61,089 bases of DNA, from positions 1 through 61,089 of the forward strand of contig JANQLC010000011.1 in the NCBI GenBank assembly GCA_028280815.1, read 5' to 3'. Positions 35,694 through 44,363 of this stretch are shown one piece after another; position 1 is the first letter of the stretch; each line of letters starts with the position of its first letter. Position numbers and translations under genes: made by a program. The notes below the pieces were generated by a model. That model was not told where the DNA came from and ran no database searches. It was given only the letters and a program-made list of their open reading frames with translations. The stretch is from Flavobacteriales bacterium (GTDB taxonomy: Bacteria > Bacteroidota > Bacteroidia > Flavobacteriales > JANQLC01).

Positions 35694-38016
35694 GGGCTGG
35701 ACCGACAGACGTGGTTTTATAAAGAAAATGGCAGCCCTATCTGCCATGACAGCAGCCTCGGCGATATTTCCCGGCATCTTGTTTCCCGAAGCGCAAGAGT
35801 GGTTGGGCACCGGAAGCGAAGGTTTGGACTGGAAGAAGTCCCCATGCCGGTTTTGCGGGGTGGGTTGTGGTTTGCTAATCGGCATCAAAGGCGGAAAAGC
35901 GGTAGCGGTCAAGGGTGATGTGCGGTCATCGGTAAACAAAGGCTTGTGCTGTGTAAAGGGGTACCACTCCATCATGGCTATGTATGGCAAAGACCGCCTG
36001 ACAAAAGCCCTGGTAAAAAGGGATGGTGCATATGTGGAAACCCCTATGGCAGATGCCTTGGATCTAGTCGCTTCGCAAATCGAGCGGACGGTCGAGGCGT
36101 ATGGAAAAGACGCGGTATCCATTTACGGCTCGGGGCAGTGGACGATTCCCGATGGGTATGTCGCATCCAAGCTCTTTAAAGGTTGCATCGGTACGAATAA
36201 CGTAGAGGCCAATGCGCGCCTTTGCATGTCCACTGCGGTGACCGGATTCCTAACCAGCTTTGGTCTGGATGAACCCATGGGCTGCTATGAAGACATCGAC
36301 CATGCCGATGTCTTCGTCTTGTGGGGCAACAACATGGCGGAAATGCATCCGGTATTGTTCTCCAGGTTGTTGGACCAACGGTTAAAGCGGAAGGGAGTCA
36401 AAATCATCGACTTCGCTACGCGTACGACGCGTACGAGTATGGCAGCGGACCGATCCATTCTATTCCAACCCCAGACAGACCTGGCAGTGGCCAATGCCAT
36501 TTGCCACGAAATCATCGAAAACAATTGGGTAAACCGCGTTTTTGTCGAATCGCATTGCAGCTTTAGAAAAGGCTTGACGCAAATGGGGTACGGACTGGAA
36601 GACCATTACGAATTTAAAGACCAGTCTGAGAAAATAGATTTTAAAGCCTACAAAAAGTTCTTGGCGGACTACACCCCCGAAAAAGTAGAAAAGCGCTCAG
36701 GCGTTTCAGCCAAGGACATCAAATATATGGCATCCCTTTACGGAGACCCGAACAAAAAGGTGATGTCCTTTTGGTGTATGGGCATGAACCAGCACACGCG
36801 CGGGACTTGGATCCAAAACCTAGTTTACAACATTCACTTGTTGACCGGCAAAATAGCATCGCCGGGCAACAGCCCCTTTTCCCTGACCGGACAACCCAGT
36901 GCCTGCGGTACGGTGAGAGAGGTGGGAACGCTAACCCACAGATTGCCCCACGGCCTGGTGACAAATGAGCGCGATCGGGCATTCGCCGCCAAAATCTGGC
37001 AGGTCCCGGCCAAAAACATCTCTCCCCGCCCCACCTATCATACCGTCGAGATGTTTCGCGCCTTAGACCGCGGCGATATCCGCTTTATGTGGATACAGGT
37101 GACCAACCCGATGGTCACCCTGCCCAAGTTGAAGCGCTATCGAAACGGCGCCCAAAAAGCCGATCGATTCATCGTGGTTTCAGACGTTTACCCGACGCCG
37201 ACAACCGATGTCGCCGATGTGATTTTACCTTCCGCCATGTGGATAGAGCGCGCGGGGATGTACGGGAATTCCGAGCGCAGGACGCAATACTTCGAGCAGA
37301 TGGTCGAACCGCCGGGGGAGGCAATGAGCGATACCTGGCAACTCATCGAAGTCGCCAGGCGTTTGGGATTCGAAAGACAATTCTCTTATGAGGAGGAAAC
37401 CCATATCGAGGAAATTTACGCCGAATACCGCAAGCACCACGACAACGACAAACACAATATGGCTCCCTTGTCCGTCTTGCAATCCCAGCCCGGGGCTATG
37501 TGGCCTTATGTAAGGGGAAAGTCTACGAAATGGCGGTACAATTTAAAATACGATCCAGCTTGCACGAACGGGAAAGATTTCCACTTCTATGGAAAGCCCG
37601 ATGGGAGAGCCGTGATTTGGCAACGGCCCTATGAGCCCGCACCCGAGGTGCCTGACGAAGCCTACCCCTACTGGCTGTGCACGGGCCGCGTGCTGGAGCA
37701 CTGGCACACGGGCTCGATGACGCGCCGGATTCCCATTCTGCACCGAGCCATGCCCCATGCGTATGTTGAGCTGAATCCAGCAGATGCCAAGCGCTTGCAG
37801 ATACAGACGGGCGACGGGGTAAAGATCCGTTCCAGGCGAGGCGAAATCACCCTGCCGGCAGCCGTAAATCAAAGAGGTGTCCCTGCACCCAAACAGGTAT
37901 TCGTCCCGTTTTTCGATGAAAACAGCTTGATCAATGAGCTGACCTTAGACGCGTTCGACCCCATATCCAAACAACCCGATTACAAGAAATGTGCAGTCCG
38001 AGTCGAAAAGCTGTAG
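35686..38016 (+). CDS. napA: Periplasmic nitrate reductase catalytic subunit NapA
   Basis: Reduces nitrate to nitrite in the periplasm with bis-MGD molybdenum and one [4Fe-4S] cluster. The 776 residues start with a twin-arginine signal (TDRRGFIKKMAALSAMTAAS). Cluster ligands are C54, C57 and C61 in CRFCGVGCG, and C89 in CCVKGYHS. C180 in NNVEANARLCMSTAV is the expected Mo ligand, as in NapA (NARxCM). Other NapA-type marks are DEPMGCYEDIDHADVFVLWG and the C-terminal cofactor-binding LEHWHTGSMTRR. Cys rather than Ser or Asp at the Mo position supports a Nap-type enzyme. It overlaps napD and precedes napB by three bases. Confidence 0.95.
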   Translation: MYRGWTDRRGFIKKMAALSAMTAASAIFPGILFPEAQEWLGTGSEGLDWKKSPCRFCGVGCGLLIGIKGGKAVAVKGDVRSSVNKGLCCVKGYHSIMAMYGKDRLTKALVKRDGAYVETPMADALDLVASQIERTVEAYGKDAVSIYGSGQWTIPDGYVASKLFKGCIGTNNVEANARLCMSTAVTGFLTSFGLDEPMGCYEDIDHADVFVLWGNNMAEMHPVLFSRLLDQRLKRKGVKIIDFATRTTRTSMAADRSILFQPQTDLAVANAICHEIIENNWVNRVFVESHCSFRKGLTQMGYGLEDHYEFKDQSEKIDFKAYKKFLADYTPEKVEKRSGVSAKDIKYMASLYGDPNKKVMSFWCMGMNQHTRGTWIQNLVYNIHLLTGKIASPGNSPFSLTGQPSACGTVREVGTLTHRLPHGLVTNERDRAFAAKIWQVPAKNISPRPTYHTVEMFRALDRGDIRFMWIQVTNPMVTLPKLKRYRNGAQKADRFIVVSDVYPTPTTDVADVILPSAMWIERAGMYGNSERRTQYFEQMVEPPGEAMSDTWQLIEVARRLGFERQFSYEEETHIEEIYAEYRKHHDNDKHNMAPLSVLQSQPGAMWPYVRGKSTKWRYNLKYDPACTNGKDFHFYGKPDGRAVIWQRPYEPAPEVPDEAYPYWLCTGRVLEHWHTGSMTRRIPILHRAMPHAYVELNPADAKRLQIQTGDGVKIRSRRGEITLPAAVNQRGVPAPKQVFVPFFDENSLINELTLDAFDPISKQPDYKKCAVRVEKL

Positions 38017-38019
38017 GCA

Positions 38020-38706
38020 GTGAAAAAAAGATTGGGAATCATATGCTTATTTACGCTGTTATTTGCCACTTTCATCGCGATTTGGGACTACAGTTACCGA
38101 AAGAGTTTGGAGCCGGCCTATACACCGTTAAAAAGGCGCATCACCGACCGAATCCCTTTGGAATCGGGCGTCTTTCGGCGCGACAAGCACGCCTTAGACT
38201 ACGCCGATATGGCGATAGATGAGAAACACCGGCACTCGATAGCCGATTATTATCGGAACCGGGCTTTTCCCGGTGCACCACCGACTATACCCCATCCCCT
38301 ATTAGACGAACGCAGTATGGGTGGAAAGGATTGTTTGTCATGCCATGAAAACGGCGGCTTTGTGCCCAAGTGGAATGCTTATGCACCCGTCACGCCACAC
38401 CCCGAGATGATAAACTGTCGCCAATGCCATGTCGCACAAAAGGTACAAACGCAGTTCAGGGGGACGAACTTTGAAAAAATACCGGCGCCCGCGATCGGAA
38501 AGGGCGCTAACCGTGCATCAGATGGGCGTCCACCTGTGATTCCACATTCGCTTCAGATGCGGGAGAACTGCCTGGCTTGTCACGCCGGACCCAGTGCCCC
38601 TAAGGAGATCAGAACCCAACACCCGCAACTCGTCAACTGCATGCAATGCCATATCTCCGGTCAGGCGTCGACAACCGATCAAAAACCCTTAAGAGAGAGA
38701 ATATGA
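38020..38706 (+). CDS. napB: NapB-like cytochrome c, duplicated to four hemes
   Basis: Electron-transfer partner of NapA. The 228 residues have an uncleaved-looking N-terminal hydrophobic anchor (RLGIICLFTLLFATFIAIWD) and four heme sites: CLSCH, CRQCH, CLACH, CMQCH. Canonical NapB has two hemes and a PPxIPH motif. Here that unit occurs twice: APPTIPHP...CLSCH...HPEMINCRQCH and RPPVIPHS...CLACH...HPQLVNCMQCH. The protein therefore looks like two NapB units fused. It follows napA by three bases and overlaps the next gene (ATGA). Confidence 0.88.
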   Translation: MKKRLGIICLFTLLFATFIAIWDYSYRKSLEPAYTPLKRRITDRIPLESGVFRRDKHALDYADMAIDEKHRHSIADYYRNRAFPGAPPTIPHPLLDERSMGGKDCLSCHENGGFVPKWNAYAPVTPHPEMINCRQCHVAQKVQTQFRGTNFEKIPAPAIGKGANRASDGRPPVIPHSLQMRENCLACHAGPSAPKEIRTQHPQLVNCMQCHISGQASTTDQKPLRERI

Positions 38707-39332
38707 TGCACAGCGCATCGCGAAACCCGTGTTGTATTATCTTTCTCCTATTCCTGTTTTGCGCTTGCAAGCAAGCGGATACAAAACGGGAAAAATACCC
38801 TACTATCATCGACAAAATCCAGGCGAAGAGCGCGCATTACGATGGCGTTTCCATCTCGTCCAATCCCTATATAAGCGAGGAGACCATCGCGGTTATCGAG
38901 AAGGGACATCACTTTTTGATTCCCGCGCGAAAGAACCGAGTCGCCTTACGCACCTGTGCGATATGTCACAGTAAGCCCTTACCAGAAATGCGGGGCGAAG
39001 GATTGAAACGCGCACACTGGAACATAGACTTGCACCATGCCGATTCAAAGACGATGCGTTGCACGACCTGTCACGACCCTGGGAATCCCGCCCAGCTCAG
39101 GAGTCTAACCGGGAATCCTATCGATTTTAACAAAAGCTATCGACTGTGCAGTCAATGCCATGCCGAGCAATTCGAGGATTGGGCAGGCGGTGCGCATGGC
39201 AAAAGCGCTGGCGGTTGGGCACCACCCCGTGTTTCCATGACCTGTGTCAATTGCCACAACCCACACGCGCCGCGTTTCGGGTCGAGGTGGCCGACATGGT
39301 ATAACACGCGAAAAGCTGTGGAACGAAAATGA
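38703..39332 (+). CDS. Tetraheme cytochrome c lipoprotein
   Basis: A 209-residue exported protein with a lipoprotein signal (PCCIIFLLFLFCAC, lipobox Leu-Phe-Cys-Ala-Cys) and four heme motifs: CAICH, CTTCH, CSQCH and CVNCH. It does not carry the N-terminal membrane helix and NapC/NirT pattern. It is likely an electron carrier between the membrane quinol dehydrogenase and NapAB, anchored by lipid. The start at 38703 overlaps the napB stop as ATGA; the frame is open upstream but inside napB. Six bases separate it from the Fe-S protein gene. Confidence 0.85.
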   Translation: MMHSASRNPCCIIFLLFLFCACKQADTKREKYPTIIDKIQAKSAHYDGVSISSNPYISEETIAVIEKGHHFLIPARKNRVALRTCAICHSKPLPEMRGEGLKRAHWNIDLHHADSKTMRCTTCHDPGNPAQLRSLTGNPIDFNKSYRLCSQCHAEQFEDWAGGAHGKSAGGWAPPRVSMTCVNCHNPHAPRFGSRWPTWYNTRKAVERK

Positions 39333-39338
39333 TGACAG

Positions 39339-40406
39339 ATGCGTGATAAGAAATCAAATTGGTTTTCGCTAAACCTGAAAAGCAGCACCAAGCGAAAGGC
39401 GAGCCCATGCGGTTGCGGTCGCACTGCAGGAAGCTGTAAGGGGAGCGAGTCGCCCGAGCACAAAGACGGATTTAAACAGGTTTTCGATGTGAAAATGGGA
39501 CGCAGGAAAGCATTTAAAAAGCTGACTGCTAGTTTGTTGTCGGGCGCTGGGCTCGTCGATACATCCTGTAGCCTCACCACGGGGCAATCGGCCAAAGAAA
39601 AGGCGCAAATCGGCTGGGAGGAGCTCTTCAAGGGGAACTACAAGCTGATGACAGATGCGGAGAAGCGCGCAACCGTTCAAAGGCTGACGCGCGCTTATGA
39701 ATTGCGCACGGGAAAGACCATCCACATGTCTTCAAAAAATGCCGAAAAAAATGTGCTGTTCGGCTATGCCTTCAACATTTCAAAATGTCGCGGATATATG
39801 AATTGCGTAGCGGCTTGTGTCAAAGAAAACAACCAAGACCGCAAATCGCATATGCAATACATACGCATCCACGAAATGGAAGACGGAAAGGGTTTCAAAT
39901 TCAACGAGGCGGACGACAACTATTACCACGAGGTGCCAGCGGCGGGGCATTTCTATATGGGAACCCAGTGCTTTCACTGCGACAATCCACCCTGTACCAA
40001 AGTGTGTCCGGTGCAGGCCACCTGGCAGGAAGAAGACGGCTTGGTAGTCATCGATTACGACTGGTGCATCGGTTGTCGATACTGCATGGCCGCCTGCCCT
40101 TACGACGGCAGGCGTTTCAACTGGAACAAGCCCGAGGTGCCAGAAGAAGAAGTCAATAAAAACCAACATTACCTGGGGAATCGGTTGCGCAAGAAAGGCG
40201 TCATGGAAAAGTGTACATTCTGTATACAACGCTCGAGAGCCGGGCGCAATCCCGCCTGCGTAGATGCTTGTCCGACAGGGGCGCGCGTCTTTGGCAACCT
40301 GTTAGATCCGGACAGCAGCATCCGCTATGTGCTCGAAAACAAAAAGGTGTTTCGACTCAAAGAAGACCTCGGGACAGAACCCAAGTTTTGGTATTATGTG
40401 GATTAG
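39339..40406 (+). CDS. Four-cluster ferredoxin-type Fe-S subunit (NrfC/PsrB-like)
   Basis: A 355-residue electron-transfer subunit expected to pair with the NrfD-type protein. It has four Cys groups: residues 150-160 (CRGYMNCVAAC), QCFHCDNPPCTKVCPVQAT, DWCIGCRYCMAACPYDGRRF, and CTFCIQRSRAG...ACVDACPTGAR. In the first group the second ligand position is Tyr153, giving C-x2-Y-x2-C-x3-C. Residues 53-77 (MGRRKAFKKLTASLLSGAGL) resemble a twin-arginine signal set behind a 52-residue leader rich in Cys (SPCGCG), so the true start may be ATG 39495. It is similar in layout to the Fe-S subunits of DMSO- and polysulfide-reductase complexes. Confidence 0.88.
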   Translation: MRDKKSNWFSLNLKSSTKRKASPCGCGRTAGSCKGSESPEHKDGFKQVFDVKMGRRKAFKKLTASLLSGAGLVDTSCSLTTGQSAKEKAQIGWEELFKGNYKLMTDAEKRATVQRLTRAYELRTGKTIHMSSKNAEKNVLFGYAFNISKCRGYMNCVAACVKENNQDRKSHMQYIRIHEMEDGKGFKFNEADDNYYHEVPAAGHFYMGTQCFHCDNPPCTKVCPVQATWQEEDGLVVIDYDWCIGCRYCMAACPYDGRRFNWNKPEVPEEEVNKNQHYLGNRLRKKGVMEKCTFCIQRSRAGRNPACVDACPTGARVFGNLLDPDSSIRYVLENKKVFRLKEDLGTEPKFWYYVD

Positions 40407-40459
40407 CACGCCCCGTGTAAAGCGCGAATAAAAATCCATAGACGCCAAATATTCGCCCA

Positions 40460-41686
40460 ATGATGAGAAGACTTAGCGTTTTGATTCACCTGATCAGAGA
40501 TGGCTTAGACACGACCACAAAGGGGTCTAAAAGGTATCATCTGTGGATGGCATTCCTAACCTTGGTGATGCTCATCGGTATGTATTGTTATGCCATACAG
40601 TTGAAACAAGGACTCAGTGCCACGGGTATGACCGACCGGGTCAGTTGGGGTTTGTACATCTCCAATTTCACCTTTCTGGTGGGGGTGGCCGCTGCTGCGG
40701 TTATGCTGGTCATGCCCACCTACGTTTTGAAAGATTTAGACTTCAAGCAAGCGGTATTAATGGGTGAAGGCATAGCGGTAGCCGCACTCATCATGTGTCT
40801 CGCCTTCGTGATCGCCGATATGGGAGGCCCTGCCGTCTTGTGGCATATGATACCGGGAATCGGCGTTTTCAACTTCCCCAACTCTATGCTCACCTGGGAT
40901 GTATTGGTACTCAATGGCTACTTGTTTTTGAATATCAGTATCCCGTTTTATATCTTATTTACACGCTATCAGGGGAAGGAGCCCAAGGCCAGCGTTTACG
41001 TGCCGGGGGCTTTGTTATCCGTGTTCTGGGCGGTGGGCATTCACCTGGTCACCGCTTTTCTGTATCAAGGACTGCAATCGCGTCCCTTTTGGAACAACGC
41101 CCTGCTCGGGCCCAGATTTCTGGCCTCGGCCTTTGCAGCCGGACCTGCCTTGATCGTGCTGGTATTGGCTGCGATCCGTTCGCATACGCCATTTAAAATA
41201 TCGGATAAAACCATCGGAAAAATAGCCATGGTGGTAACCGTGGCCGCACAAATCAACTTGATCATGCTGGGCTCTGAACTGTTTAAAGAATTCTACGCAC
41301 CTACGCAACACAGCGAAAGCGCCTATTACCTATTTTTCGGACTGGGCGACAAAGCCGCATTGCGCCCCTGGATTTGGACCTCGATCTCCTTAAATGTAAT
41401 CGCCACGGCCACGCTTAGCTTTCACAGGCTGCGCAGAAATTTTAAAGTGCTCTATGCGGCTTGCTCTGTACTGTTTTTTGCCATCTGGATTGAAAAGGGA
41501 TTCGGTTTAATCGTGCCAGGGTTTATACCGGGGCCTTATGGAAAAATAGCGGAATACACCCCCACTGCGATAGAGATCGGCGTAACCCTGGGCATTTGGG
41601 CACTGGGGGCTTTCATCTTCATCATCCTTTCAAAAACCGCTATCAAAATTGAGACCGGCGAATTGCGCTTTACCGGTAAATCGTGA
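40460..41686 (+). CDS. NrfD/PsrC-family membrane subunit
   Basis: A 408-residue inner-membrane protein with about ten hydrophobic segments, for example MAFLTLVMLIGMYCYAIQL, GLYISNFTFLVGVAAAAVML, IEIGVTLGIWALGAFIFIIL. GLYISNFTFLVGVAAAA and TWDVLVLNGYLFLN are typical of the NrfD/PsrC/ActC family, which oxidises or reduces quinones and passes electrons to the Fe-S partner. In this operon it most likely oxidises menaquinol for nitrate reduction in place of NapC or NapGH. It is the last gene of the operon, 53 bp after the Fe-S gene. Confidence 0.9.
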   Translation: MMRRLSVLIHLIRDGLDTTTKGSKRYHLWMAFLTLVMLIGMYCYAIQLKQGLSATGMTDRVSWGLYISNFTFLVGVAAAAVMLVMPTYVLKDLDFKQAVLMGEGIAVAALIMCLAFVIADMGGPAVLWHMIPGIGVFNFPNSMLTWDVLVLNGYLFLNISIPFYILFTRYQGKEPKASVYVPGALLSVFWAVGIHLVTAFLYQGLQSRPFWNNALLGPRFLASAFAAGPALIVLVLAAIRSHTPFKISDKTIGKIAMVVTVAAQINLIMLGSELFKEFYAPTQHSESAYYLFFGLGDKAALRPWIWTSISLNVIATATLSFHRLRRNFKVLYAACSVLFFAIWIEKGFGLIVPGFIPGPYGKIAEYTPTAIEIGVTLGIWALGAFIFIILSKTAIKIETGELRFTGKS

Positions 41687-41928
41687 GCATTCCAATTCTT
41701 TTCGAGCCATAAAAGCGAGACCATCACACCCCATCCGACATCTCGACAATCGTCGATTTCCATCATCTCACGCCCTGCTTTAACACATGGGTTTTGCCGA
41801 ATGCAATCAATCCACTTAAAGCGCATTTGAAACCATCGGGACAAAAGTGGGTCGAGAATTGGATTTCAGAGGAGGCAGCATGGAATTAAACCGTCATAAA
41901 TTACTAAAAATCAAAGACTTGTTTTTTG

Positions 41929-42003
41929 TGGGCCCTGCAGGGTTCGAACCTGCGACCCCCTGTTTGTAAGACAGGTGCTCTGAACCAGCTGAGCTAAGGG
42001 CCC
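41929..42003 (-). tRNA. tRNA-Val (anticodon TAC)
   Basis: A 75-base minus-strand cloverleaf. The acceptor stem GGGCCCT pairs with AGGGCCC, the D-arm contains GCTCAGCTGG, the anticodon stem CCTGT/ACAGG encloses CTTACAA (anticodon TAC), and the T-arm is GCAGGTTCGAACCTGC. CCA is not encoded. A promoter box lies 21 bases upstream. Confidence 0.97.
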
Positions 42004-42023
42004 CATCAGGGGGAGTGGGACTG

Positions 42024-42031
42024 CAAATATA
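42024..42031 (-). promoter_or_regulatory. -7 promoter box before tRNA-Val
   Basis: Minus-strand TATATTTG followed by C, a perfect TAnnTTTG, about 20 bases before the tRNA 5' end. Confidence 0.65.
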
Positions 42032-42067
42032 AATTCAAATTTCGTCTATACCAACTCTCATCGAAAT

Positions 42068-43288
42068 TTATCTCAAAATTTCCGCTACCACAAAAGCGCT
42101 GCCACCGACGTAAATCACGTCCGCTGGATCAGCCGTCACCTCTGCCGCCTGAAGAGCCATTGAAACGGAGTCGAAGTATTGCGCCTGCAGCCCCAAGCGA
42201 CCTGCGACGGGCTGGATACAAGCTGTGGAAAGCCCTCTAAAAATCTGTGGTCTGCTAAAGTAATACAAAGCATCGCTCGGAAAGAGCTGGATTAAACATT
42301 CGACATCCCTTCCCTTCACAAAACCCAATACCGCGTGAAGCCGGTTTCTTTTAATCCGATTCAACTGGTCTACCACCTCGCGCAACCCCGCCTCATTGTG
42401 AGCGATGTCGGCAATGCGCAAGGGTTTGTCGCCCAATTTCTCCCATCGCCCGCGCAACCCCGTATTTTTTACCACGTTTCCCAAACCGCTCGTAATGGCG
42501 CTGTCGGAAACGGCTACACCATACGCCTTCAAAACCTGTAGCGCCGCATGAGCGGTCCTCATATTTTTCTGTTGGTAAGCGCCTTTTAAATCGATCCGAA
42601 AGGCCGGGGAATGGAAATTTTCAGCACGGTAAAGCGGCGCTTGCACCGCAGCGGCCCGCTCTTCAAATACGCTTCGCGTTTCGCCTCGGTCCTCACCGAT
42701 CACCACCGGCGTACGGGGTTTGATGATACCCGCTTTTTCCGCAGCGATTTCTGAAAGCGTATGGCCGAGCATATCGGTGTGGTCGAGACCGATATTGGTG
42801 ATCACCGACAGAATGGGATGAATCGCATTTGTGCTGTCCAACCGGCCACCGAGACCGGTTTCAACCACCGCATAGGAGACCCGTCTTTTCGAGAAAAAAT
42901 AAAAAGCCAGGGCCGTGGTCACCTCAAAAAAAGAAAAGCTGTGCGACCTTAGAAAGGCCCGGTTTTTCGAGATGAATTCGACGACTTCGCCTCGGCTCAC
43001 CACTCGCCCATTCAAGCGGATGCGCTCCCTAAAATCCAAGAGGTGGGGCGAGGTGTAGAGGCCCACCCGATAGCCCTGCTCCTGCAATACCGAAGTCAAC
43101 ATATGAGAGACCGATCCCTTGCCATTCGTTCCGGCTAGGTGTATGCTCCGAAAGGATTCTTGCGGGTTTTCCAAATGCTGTAAGAGCAAACGGATTTGAG
43201 TCAACCCTCTTTTGAAGGCACTTCTACCCTGGTTTTGATAAGCGGGGAAACGGGTAAACAGATAGTTGAGCGTATCCTCGTAGTTCAT
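42068..43288 (-). CDS. folC: Folylpolyglutamate synthase / dihydrofolate synthase FolC
   Basis: Adds glutamate to dihydropteroate and to folates. The 406-residue Mur-ligase-type enzyme has the P-loop GTNGKGSVSHMLTSVLQEQG, YTSPHLLDFRERIRLNG, ETGLGGRLDSTNAI, ITNIGLDHTDMLGHTLSEIA, EKAGIIKP and the C-terminal-domain ADIAHNEAGL. Length is normal. It starts directly at the exbD stop, so the two are probably cotranscribed with exbB. Confidence 0.95.
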   Translation of the reverse strand: MNYEDTLNYLFTRFPAYQNQGRSAFKRGLTQIRLLLQHLENPQESFRSIHLAGTNGKGSVSHMLTSVLQEQGYRVGLYTSPHLLDFRERIRLNGRVVSRGEVVEFISKNRAFLRSHSFSFFEVTTALAFYFFSKRRVSYAVVETGLGGRLDSTNAIHPILSVITNIGLDHTDMLGHTLSEIAAEKAGIIKPRTPVVIGEDRGETRSVFEERAAAVQAPLYRAENFHSPAFRIDLKGAYQQKNMRTAHAALQVLKAYGVAVSDSAITSGLGNVVKNTGLRGRWEKLGDKPLRIADIAHNEAGLREVVDQLNRIKRNRLHAVLGFVKGRDVECLIQLFPSDALYYFSRPQIFRGLSTACIQPVAGRLGLQAQYFDSVSMALQAAEVTADPADVIYVGGSAFVVAEILR

Positions 43289-43687
43289 CTAAGGTTTTGG
43301 CTGTGTAGCCAAAACGGCTTTGTAGTTGTTCTTCTGGGCCATGTCCAAAACGCGTACCACTTTTTCAATCGGCGTGCCGACCTCAGCCTGGATGCGAAAG
43401 CTCGGATTGGGCTTACCTTTCAGCAGTCGCCTCAATTTATCCGCCAGGCCGCCGAGCGGCGTTTCGATCGCATTCACGAAGTAGGTGCCATCCTTTGTAA
43501 TGGTAACGCTGAGGCTCTGCACATTTTGTACCCGGCTGTTTGACTTGGGCAAATCAACCTGCAACGCATTTGAGCTGACCAAAGTAGAGGTTAGCATAAA
43601 GAATATCAAAAGCAGAAATACGATATCGGTCATGGATGACATATTGAAACTGGGATCGATTTTATTCTGGCCGCTCAGCTTCATCAC
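43289..43687 (-). CDS. exbD: Biopolymer transporter ExbD/TolR
   Basis: A 132-residue inner-membrane protein with one N-terminal helix carrying the proton-coupling aspartate (MSSMTDIVFLLLIFFMLTST) and a periplasmic domain (LQVDLPKSNS...VVRVLDMAQKNNYKAVL). With ExbB it harvests proton motive force for TonB, and the window has at least two TonB receptors that would need it. It overlaps the exbB stop (ATGA). A TolR role is possible. Confidence 0.93.
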   Translation of the reverse strand: MMKLSGQNKIDPSFNMSSMTDIVFLLLIFFMLTSTLVSSNALQVDLPKSNSRVQNVQSLSVTITKDGTYFVNAIETPLGGLADKLRRLLKGKPNPSFRIQAEVGTPIEKVVRVLDMAQKNNYKAVLATQPKP

Positions 43688-44328
43688 TTCTCCAGTGCAT
43701 CAAAAAAATCCAGTGCGGTGGCCTCGAAGCGGTGCGACAATTTGGCGATCTCAGCGACGAGATAGTTGTAGGACAAGTAGGCTGTAATGCCTACGAATAA
43801 ACCGACTACCGTGGTAGTCATAGCCGTATAGATTCCACCGGACAGCATGCTCACATCGACTCGCCCACCGGCACTGGCCATCTTGTGAAAGGCGATTACC
43901 ATACCGATAACCGTACCCAAAAATCCGATCATGGGTGCAGCCCCAGCTATCGCAGCCAATAGGTTTATGTTTCGCTCTAAGCCATAGATTTCCAAATTTC
44001 CGGCCGCGCTTACCGCCTGGCGCAAATCCGCCTGAGACTTATGCGTGCGTTGCAAACCTTTTGTGATCATGCGAGCTTCCGGCAAATCAATGGATTCAAC
44101 CCATTCGAGCGCCCCCTTTAGATCACCGCTTTTCACCGCTCGCCTCACGGCCTCTAAACCACTGCGATCCGCATGCTTGACCTTTGAAATCAGCATGCGC
44201 TTCTCTACCAAAATGGAAACGGATAGAATGGAGAGCAAAAGGAGGATAAAAACGATCAGTATGCCAGCCGGCCCACCACTGGCAATCATATCTAAGATGG
44301 ATATGTCGTTTTGAGCGATTAAAAGCAT
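43684..44328 (-). CDS. exbB: MotA/TolQ/ExbB proton channel family protein
   Basis: A 214-residue three-helix inner-membrane protein. Segments IASGGPAGILIVFILLLLSI, GLERNINLLAAIAGAAPMIG and TVIGMVIAFHKMASAGGRVD, then AMTTTVVGLFVGITAYLSYN, are the conserved channel helices. The start is placed at ATG 44328 because a promoter box (44347-44354) lies within the longer frame from 44367. It forms an operon exbB-exbD-folC. Confidence 0.93.
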   Translation of the reverse strand: MLLIAQNDISILDMIASGGPAGILIVFILLLLSILSVSILVEKRMLISKVKHADRSGLEAVRRAVKSGDLKGALEWVESIDLPEARMITKGLQRTHKSQADLRQAVSAAGNLEIYGLERNINLLAAIAGAAPMIGFLGTVIGMVIAFHKMASAGGRVDVSMLSGGIYTAMTTTVVGLFVGITAYLSYNYLVAEIAKLSHRFEATALDFFDALEK

Positions 44329-44346
44329 GATCCCCTCGTCGGGTAG

Positions 44347-44354
44347 CAAACTTA
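44347..44354 (-). promoter_or_regulatory. -7 promoter box before exbB
   Basis: Minus-strand TAAGTTTG followed by C, a perfect TAnnTTTG, 18 bases before ATG 44328 and just upstream of the nhaD 3' end on the same strand. Confidence 0.5.
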
Positions 44355-44363
44355 CGAATTGTC

